The notes beneath the pieces were generated by a model that did no database searches, was not told the DNA's origin, and was given only the letters and a program-made list of their open reading frames with translations. The translations under genes and the position numbers were made by a program. From contig NC_061072.1 in NCBI RefSeq assembly GCF_021917145.1, positions 12,560,687-12,624,686 of the forward strand: a stretch of DNA of 64,000 bases, read 5' to 3'. The stretch comes from Hypomesus transpacificus (lineage: Eukaryota > Chordata > Actinopteri > Osmeriformes > Osmeridae). This document shows, one piece after another, positions 56,726-64,000 of this stretch; the first letter of the stretch is position 1; each line of letters begins with the position of its first letter.

Positions 56726-58287
56726 TACACATAGGATCAGAATATACTGGTCACTACCATTCACCAATGGCACAAACACACACACCTGTCTGCAAACATG
56801 CTTACAATCACTTAAACTTATAAACATACAATCACACCTTGTACCCTTAAATGAAGACTTGAAATCCATTGGACTTACTTAACTGGATCTCTCCCACTCC
56901 TTCAACCTGGAGAATAAACCGGTCTTACACACAACTTATACACTCTCGTTGTGAGGTCAGTATCTCTCAGGCATGCTCACCTGGGAAACCCAACGTTAAT
57001 ATGGTCCTGTGTGGTGTGGAACAACCAACACACGCTTACAAAGCAGAGCACACACTTCTATAGAACCTTTCAAACACCTACAGACGGCAGCGTGCCCTCA
57101 CAGAACAGAATAGTACATTTGACCATACAGGGCCAAACAGAACGCAATCCAACCAGTCAGAAACCTACTCAGAACCAAACACACACTTTTAACATAACAC
57201 AGACCTCTACCAGACAGTGAACTACTTGCAGAACTCTCATTTAGTATACATAATTGTCATCTAGTATACAGAACTCTAATTTCTACAGGTAGACAGATGA
57301 CAAACACACAGGTCAACGTGTCATGTGACCACGTCACTGGACCCATCCACCCCAATTCACAGGCCAACCTACAGGCTAACCAATCAACCCCTAGTGAAAA
57401 TCACAAACGTCCTTCACATCCTCCAGTTCCACACTGCTGAATTGTATCCTCTTGTGTGTCCAGCTTTTCGGTTTTGAAGAAGGAAAAAAAATGTTTTGTG
57501 CAACTGTGGGATCCAGAAATATCCTTCTATTTAGTTTTCCTTGAAATGCTGACCCTATGTATTTTTTCATATTCAATCAAGTTCCTTATTGTATCATTGT
57601 CAAGATGATGATTATGATGATGATGGTAATGACTTATATTTACTACTAGCTGTACTCCTTGTGCATGACAGTGACAGTAGGATGTATGGAGAAGGATATC
57701 ACAATGATGTCTCGAGTGTTTGTGTTGCAATCGTGGTGAATGTTTTGGTCCATGAGAGATTCATGAGTAACACGTACATGTGTGAGAGTGATGTATGTGT
57801 GCGTGTGCACATATATCCAAATGCTTATCTGTCCAAGTCAGGGAGGTGAATACTTGTTCATTTGACCGCTTCTTTCAGGTGAGTGTGTTTGTGTGCGCGT
57901 GTGTCAAGTGAGAGGGATATTTTGTTTCAACGGAACGTTAATGAACATTGGCACTAATGCATATTTCTCTTAAGTTGTTGTTTTTAGCAGCATTCTTTTG
58001 TTTTGTATTTTTGTCTACATTGCAATAAGAAATGACTTTTTTTTTTTTTTTTAAAGAGAAGCAACCAACTTATGGCATTTGTATGATATAATGCCCAAAC
58101 CTACTACCACACCAAGCTCAGCTGGAGAAGTGTTTTACAGGCACGTTAAAAGTTACCAATTGTTGTTTCGTTTCTTTGTTTGTGTATACATTTAAATTAA
58201 GGCGGTATATCACTCCTGTTCAGGTTATTTTTGTTTGTTATCAGATGATATGGAGAGAGAATGATTTAAAGCAGAAAAGAACAAGAC

Positions 58288-58293
58288 AATAAA
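58288..58293 (+). terminator. tnrc6b: Poly(A) signal, tnrc6b
   Basis: AATAAA followed by a TG/T-rich stretch (GTGTGGTTGTAGTTTTTGTG) at about 58308-58327, the usual arrangement of a polyadenylation site. Confidence 0.55.
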
Positions 58294-60201
58294 GGTTGAA
58301 TTAAACGTGTGGTTGTAGTTTTTGTGGTGCGTTGACAAAAAGGTCCCCAGAAAACCTCCAATTACATACGTATACCTGAACGTAACAAGTTAATTATAAA
58401 GGATCAGATTTACATATCGGATCGCAAAGAGGGAATTTCATAACAGCCGTATACTTAAACTGTTGTGAGGGTCTTAAGATGCATCAGACGACGTTTGTTA
58501 AGGCCTATGCTATGCATCAAACTAACCTTCAAGTTGCTAGTGCAGAGCAAAAAGCAGCGCTCACTTGCCTACCACTGTTACTAAAGGCTTCAAATAAGTA
58601 TCCAGTTTACAATAAATGGACAAACAATTCAAACCACCTCTTAACACTTCAGGGATAGGATCACAGCGCAGACACAATAACGACATCATTTAACCACAAC
58701 TCTCAGTGGCCTGTATCATTCCATCACCGCAGCTGCGCGTTGTCTTTAAGGCAATCCGGGCACTTCGATCGTCTGTGGATGACATCATTGATATTGTCAA
58801 TGGTGTAGCAGAGACGGGAGAGAGGGAGATTTCTGAGTACTTCTCCAGAAAAAAATAATTCGCAGTGCAGCAGACTTTGCAGCAAGAGTGGCTTTTTATT
58901 AGGGTCAACTGGAGATAAAGTGATGAGCCGTCAAAAGCCGCGTCCGTCTTTCGCTGTCCATGGTCCTGTTTGAGTAGCGACGACCCCTTTCAACATCACC
59001 GTAGCCGCGTCCCCGAGGATCTTGGCATTATCGGGTGAGGAGGGAATTGTGTGTCTGAGATGGGGGTCGTATAGGTTTGGTGATTGCAGCTGGCTGGTGA
59101 AGGAATTAAACTGATTCTGAATGGGGCAGTCATAAATTCTCCTAAGGGTCCCAACTCAGGGGTGCGGTTACTCTGCAAATTCTGACAACAGACAAGCAGC
59201 TTGATCGTCATAATCTTTGTGTTTTTTTTTTCATTAGCTTACATAGCTTGTATTTCGTAATCTGCCCTTTTCTCGATCAAACATATCCCTTCTGCCCCAA
59301 AGCTCTTCTATGAAAGGTGACGTTGTGCCTAGCATGATAATCAAACCTGGCAACAATAGTGGGACTCGATTTTATAACAGCAGCCTGATTCCTGTAGTAG
59401 GCTGTGTGACCTAGCCTGGACGGCCAGTCACGAGCTCTGTCCTAATCATGACAATACATAAGGGTTTAGAAACACTGGTAGGGCTATTATACACTCATGA
59501 GCATTCAAGTGTATATTCACACAGGACAGGTATATAGCTCCATATATTTGGAAATATCTCGTTATATGACTCATTTTACCTTAAAACATTTTCATACGGA
59601 GAGAATGTAAATTAGTCTGATCTCACATTACAGAATCTTTTTCTGAAAACTACCTTTTTCATCATTGATTGGATGAAAACTTTCAGAGAATTAAACACGA
59701 TGTGTTTCATGTCACCAGGGACATTTGAATTGTGAGACTATGCAGATTGTTTGTATATTTACTTGTTTGCTTTGATGTGGGAGGGAGCGTGATAAATGTG
59801 GATCGGTTCAAAGTGGTGAATAAATTATTCCAGATTTATACCGTTTTCCCCTGCTCTAGTCATCTCCCTGTGCAGCTAATGTAGTTTATTGGTGGGGAAA
59901 TCCATCTAGATTTCAAGTAAAGTTGAACTGAAACTCGTGTTCACATTTCCTCCTCACATTTGATCACACTGAGTCCCCCTGGTTACTTCTTCTCTTTTAA
60001 TCCCCCCCCCCCCCATCCTCCCTTTTAGCTATAACTCCATCTTTTCTTTTGTCAGCTGCCTTGTGGATCACCCTCCCTTCGTCTCAGCTGGTAGTTCAGC
60101 CTGTTCTTCTGCTCCGTTGATTGCTGGTGTGATTGATGAAAGTTGTGTTTGTATGTGTGTTTGTTTCTTGACCCACCCAGTGGGTTGTGAAATCAGAAGC
60201 C

Positions 60202-60991
60202 ATGGAGTTGAGGGTCGGGAACAAGTATCGTCTTGGGAGGAAGATAGGCAGCGGGTCCTTTGGAGATATATACCTGGGTAAGACTTCTTTTAGATGCTTT
60301 TGCTGTTGTTGTTTTGGATTACTAATGTGCCGTTTCTCACACATCACTGTAGTGAGTGGAGGTGTGTCCAGTAGTACCTGTGCAATAGATTTGTGAATAT
60401 ACCATATATTCCATAGGGATATATCAATGAGAGAATCCAATTAAATTGAACAATCATATTAAAGGGAACTGAATTGTATTGATGACAGGACATGGTGTTT
60501 CATGTGTGTCTGCCCGCCAGGTGCCAACATTGCCACCGGGGAGGAGGTAGCAATCAAGCTGGAGTGTGTGAAGACCAAGCACCCCCAGCTTCACATCGAG
60601 AGCAAGTTCTACAAGATGATGCAGGGAGGAGGTGAGGAGCAAGCATGTCATCCCCCTCCCTCCGCCTTCCTACCTGTCCTTCCTCTACCCGATCCTCCTT
60701 TCTTTCTCTCCTCTACCTGGTTCCCCCCCTCTTCTTTAGTTGGCATCCAATATGGTGAGGTGGAAGGAGAATACTTTAAAACAACCTGTATGTGTGTATA
60801 TTTATGTATGTTTGTGTGTGTGTGTGAGCAGTGGGCATCCCTACCATCAAGTGGTGTGGAGCGGAGGGGGACTACAACGTGATGGTGATGGAGCTGCTGG
60901 GGCCCAGTCTGGAGGACCTCTTCAACTTCTGCTCCCGCAAGTTCAGCCTCAAGACCGTCCTGCTGCTGGCTGACCAGATGGTACGCAGACT

Positions 60992-61026
<35 letters not shown>

Positions 61027-63013
61027 ACATGCTTCTGTTGAGCTTTGACATCACTGTTGATAACTGTGACATCATCTCTGAAGCTCTCTTCCTCTTCCTC
61101 CACCCCACCAGATCAGCAGGATTGAGTACATTCACTCCAAGAACTTCATCCACCGTGATGTGAAGCCGGACAACTTCCTGATGGGGCTGGGCAAGAAGGG
61201 CAACCTGGTCTACATCATCGACTTTGGCCTGGCCAAGAAGTACCGCGACGCCCGCACACACCAGCACATCCCCTACCGGGAGAACAAGAACCTGACCGGC
61301 ACCGCCCGCTACGCCTCCATCAACACACACCTGGGCATTGGTAAAACTCATTGTCTGTGTGTGTGTTTGTGTGTTGTTCAACCCTTTCATTGGTAGTTGT
61401 GTCTTCACCAAGAGACATAGTCAATAGGTTGTATGTGATTGTGTATGTTGATCAGGACTTGATCCCCAGAAGGACTGCAGTAGTCCTCACACTAGTACTG
61501 ACCCTCATCTCTCCTCCTCTCCTCTCCTCTGGTCTGCCCTCCTCTCCTTCTCTAAACTCCTGTCCTCCCTCTTCTACACCCCCTCCCCCCCAACGACCAC
61601 CTTCCCACATACCCCCTCTGCCCTCCAGAGCAGTCAAGGCGTGACGACCTGGAGTCTCTGGGCTACGTCCTCATGTACTTCAACCTGGGCTCTCTGCCCT
61701 GGCAGGGCCTCAAGGCCGCCACCAAGAGGCAGAAGTACGAACGCATCAGCGAGAAGAAGATGTCCACGCCCATCGAGGTGCTCTGCAAGGGCTACTCCTG
61801 TGAGTAAATGGAAGGGAATGAGGGTTATCTTTTAGAAACAAAACTGAACCTTATTTTGTCCATGACCCACAACTTCTCCAAGTAGTAAGTACAGCACATT
61901 GTCTATGTTGAAAGATTGTGTTTGGTTGGTCCACTGCTGGTAGTGTGTGTCAGAGTATGTGAGTTCTTCCCCAGTTGTGTGACTCTCTATTTGTCTGTCC
62001 CCTCTTTCTCTTCCCTCTCTGTCTCTCAGCTGAGTTCTCCACCTACCTGAACTTCTGTCGCTCTCTACGGTTTGACGACAAGCCCGACTACTCGTACCTG
62101 CGGCAGCTCTTCAGGAACCTGTTCCACAGGCAGGGCTTCTCCTACGACTACGTCTTCGACTGGAACATGCTCAAGTTTGTGAGTCTTCCTTTTGAAGTTC
62201 TTGTTTATTCATCCCCCCAAATTGCTCGCTATAATCACATTAAGATCACCTTGGAAGTCTGGAATCCATGTTAATGTTTCTCTCTGCTTCAGGGGGCCAG
62301 TAGGACAGCCGAAGAAGGAGAGAGAGAGCGGAGGGAGGGAAAGGAGGGGGATGAGAGGATTGGAGGGGGCGGTCAGAGAGGGGGTGCAGCCCGAGCCCTG
62401 CCCCCAGGACCCAACCCCCCCGCAGCCAACAGAGTGAGGAACGGCCCAGAAGCTGCCGCCTCTAACCCCGCCTCCAGAGTGCAACAGTCAGGTGAGTCTT
62501 ACAGAACAGGAAGGGACTGTTTTGGGGTTTTTCCGGAAGTCCTGGGGTTTGTTTGAATAAGACCCTTTCATTGACGATTTGACAACTGAGCATTCACAAG
62601 GTTGTGTGTGTACCCCGCCTGCACGTGTGTTTGTGTGTGTGTGTGTGTGTGTGTAGGTAACAGGTCCCCGCAGGCTGTGTCTCGTGCAGAACGAGAGAGG
62701 AAGGTGGCCATGAGGCTCCATCGTGGTGCCCCTGCCAATGTCTCCTCCTCTGATATCACTGCCCGCCTTGACCAGTCACGTATCGCCACATCACAGGTGG
62801 TCAGACTTGCTTAATAAACCATCCAAAACAACTATGACCACGATCTACTTCTTACACACAATGTTTGCTGATGCCTGTGTTCTTGCATTCCCCCCTCTCC
62901 CCCACCCCCTCTCCCCCCCCTTTACCTACTTTTTTTCAACCCCTCACCCACCTCCTCTTCCACTCCCTCCTCCTTTGCAGGTCAGTGTGCCATTTGAACA
63001 CCTGGGGAAGTGA
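60202..63013 (+). CDS. csnk1e: Casein kinase 1 epsilon
   Basis: Ser/Thr kinase of the CK1 delta/epsilon group, acting on PERIOD proteins in the circadian clock and on Dishevelled in Wnt signalling. Nine exons: 60202-60277, 60521-60631, 60832-60980, 61112-61340, 61629-61799, 62030-62178, 62293-62491, 62657-62796, 62981-63013; 1257 nt, 418 aa (human 416), phases consistent. Seen: Gly-rich loop GSGSFG, VAIKLE lysine (Lys38), catalytic HRDVKPDN (Asp128), DFG metal-binding motif, and HIPYREN of the anion-binding region. The C-terminal regulatory tail contains [19 protein letters not shown] and ends SVPFEHLGK, close to the epsilon tail. Csnk1d is the near relative; tail and synteny favour epsilon. 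A retained last intron would end the protein with VVRLA. Confidence 0.97.
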
Positions 63014-64000
63014 GCCTGTCCTGTCTGCTCTGCTGGATGCTCCTCACAGGTATGGACACACCTGAACACCACCCACACCACTCTGCACTTGCAAACCAAC
63101 TCATGTCATAAGGGAGTCAGATGGCTGAGCGGTGAGGGAGTCGGGCTAGTAATCGGAAGGTTGCCGGATCGATTCCCCGCCCCGCCAAATGACGTTGTGT
63201 CCTTGGGCAAGGCACTTCACCCTACTTGCCTCGGGGGGAATGTCCCTGTACTTACTGTAAGTCGCTCTGGATAAGAGCGTCTGCTAAATGACTAAATGTA
63301 AATGTCTGCACATCTCTATGCCGTAGTACAGACATGTATCTGTGGTTAGTGACGTGGTGACACTGCAGTTTGTTTGTGTGCGAAAGATGTATAACAGATA
63401 CACGTCTTTTTGTTTCAAATTTTCTTTCTAATCTGTTTTGTTTCGCAGCCTCTGCAGGGTATCCAATGAACCCTCAAGAACTTGAAACACTTGGATCGAA
63501 ACATACAACGTGATTGAATGAAAGAGAAAGATACTAGAAGGAACAAAAGGGTTAGATGAAAGAAAGGAGTGAAAGTGTGAACGAGTGTGCCTGTCCAGTA
63601 TCCTGTGTGTCCATTGCTATCCAGGGAGGGGTTAAAGAAAGGAAGAGAGGGAAAACTGAAGACTGAAGGACATACTCAAGTCAGAGCTTTGACCAGGCTT
63701 CTACTAATCACAGGCCACCACAAGGGCATGTGACTCCTTCTGACCGTGCCCTCCTTCACTCTCATTGACTGGTTACATGGTTGGTTTGACTAGCCAAGCT
63801 CTATCTATTATGAAGCTCAACAAACGTGCAAAAACAGCACCTGTAAGTGCAAAAAGGACTAAACTTTGATTATTCGAGCTGTTTACATAGCGGAGGTGTT
63901 GTTATTTTAGGCACATGTGTTGGTTTAAAGACGTGTCAGATGACTTTACAGAATCTGGGAGCTACTGTACTTAAAGTTAATGGTGATAGACTCTGTTTAT
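63014..64000 (+). other. csnk1e: csnk1e 3' UTR, probably with an intron
   Basis: A possible 3' UTR donor (CTCACAG then GTATGG, about 63050) and acceptor (TTTCGCAG, about 63449) flank a SINE. The rest to the window end looks like continuing UTR; no AATAAA and no new coding exon found. Confidence 0.45.
63112..63304 (+). mobile_element. Full-length tRNA-derived SINE
   Basis: The head is tRNA-like, with A-box-like GGCTGAGCGGTGAGG and B-box-like GGATCGATTCC. It is followed by the conserved middle (TTGGGCAAGGCACTTCACCC) and the tail TAAGTCGCTCTGGATAAGAG with ATGACTAAATG ends. Matches a SINE family I remember as widespread in salmonid-, smelt- and pike-type fishes; exact name not certain. Confidence 0.88.

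Larger units (their letters stand above)
56644..60201 (+). other. tnrc6b 3' UTR and csnk1e 5' region
   Basis: The tnrc6b 3' UTR probably runs to AATAAA at 58288-58293. From about 58690 comes a CpG-containing stretch with a good donor (TCGG then GTGAGG at 59035), a plausible csnk1e noncoding first exon ending at 59034. The first csnk1e coding exon is preceded by an acceptor CCACCCAG ending at 60180. A poly-C tract lies at 60002-60014. No other gene recognised. Confidence 0.5.

Noticed and set aside
63112-63180. A second tRNA gene
   Set aside because: It is the tRNA-derived head of a SINE. The cloverleaf is degraded and it is joined to the SINE body.

Overview
This window is nuclear DNA of a bony (teleost) fish. 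Genes are split into many exons by GT-AG introns, long simple repeats are frequent, and tRNA-derived SINEs with a typical teleost 3' tail occur at 35.7 kb, 40.2 kb and 63.1 kb. Five of the genes (cby1, sh3bp1, cdc42ep1, tnrc6b, csnk1e) have human counterparts on 22q13.1, so much of the block is conserved synteny. I could not fix the species; a smelt/pike/salmonid-type fish is a guess from the SINE. I read exons by joining frames across splice sites and comparing with remembered protein families. No database was searched.

Layout. 0.9-3.0 kb (-): 5' half of plbd1, running off the left edge, with a tRNA-Arg(CCT) gene 48 bp upstream of its start codon. 3.7-4.5 kb (+): cby1. 5.5-7.4 kb (+): pdap1. 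10.2-17.4 kb (+): sh3bp1 (BAR + RhoGAP), 18 coding exons. 18.4-20.5 kb (-): cdc42ep1, convergent with sh3bp1. 20.5-34.9 kb: no recognisable gene; simple repeats, one 100-N assembly gap and a roughly 1-kb minisatellite of 30/32-bp units. 34.9-41 kb: a head-to-head pair of unrecognised genes encoding long helical proteins. 41.9-44.3 kb (-): an endonuclease IV (Nfo/Apn1 type), an enzyme mammals lack. 46.5-56.6 kb (+): tnrc6b (GW182 family), divergent from the endonuclease gene. 60.2-63.0 kb (+): csnk1e.

The best candidate for an undescribed system is the divergent pair at 34.9-41 kb. The minus gene (332 aa) is a long helix, then a roughly 23-residue hydrophobic stretch, then another long helix. 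The plus gene (674 aa, one coding exon) is helical with a long coiled coil. In both, a splice acceptor lies 5 nt before the ATG, the protein ends in EDQF plus Cys or Tyr, and a strong splice donor directly abuts the TAA stop. Between the two TATA boxes lies a palindromic STAT-type (GAS) site. The layout resembles two-component alpha-helical pore-forming proteins (XaxAB/YaxAB, ClyA superfamily). That functional reading is inference only.

Most other genes are housekeeping or regulatory: miRNA silencing (tnrc6b), circadian/Wnt kinase (csnk1e), beta-catenin antagonist and ciliary factor (cby1), Rho/Cdc42 signalling (sh3bp1, cdc42ep1), lysosomal lipid hydrolase (plbd1) and base-excision repair (endonuclease IV).
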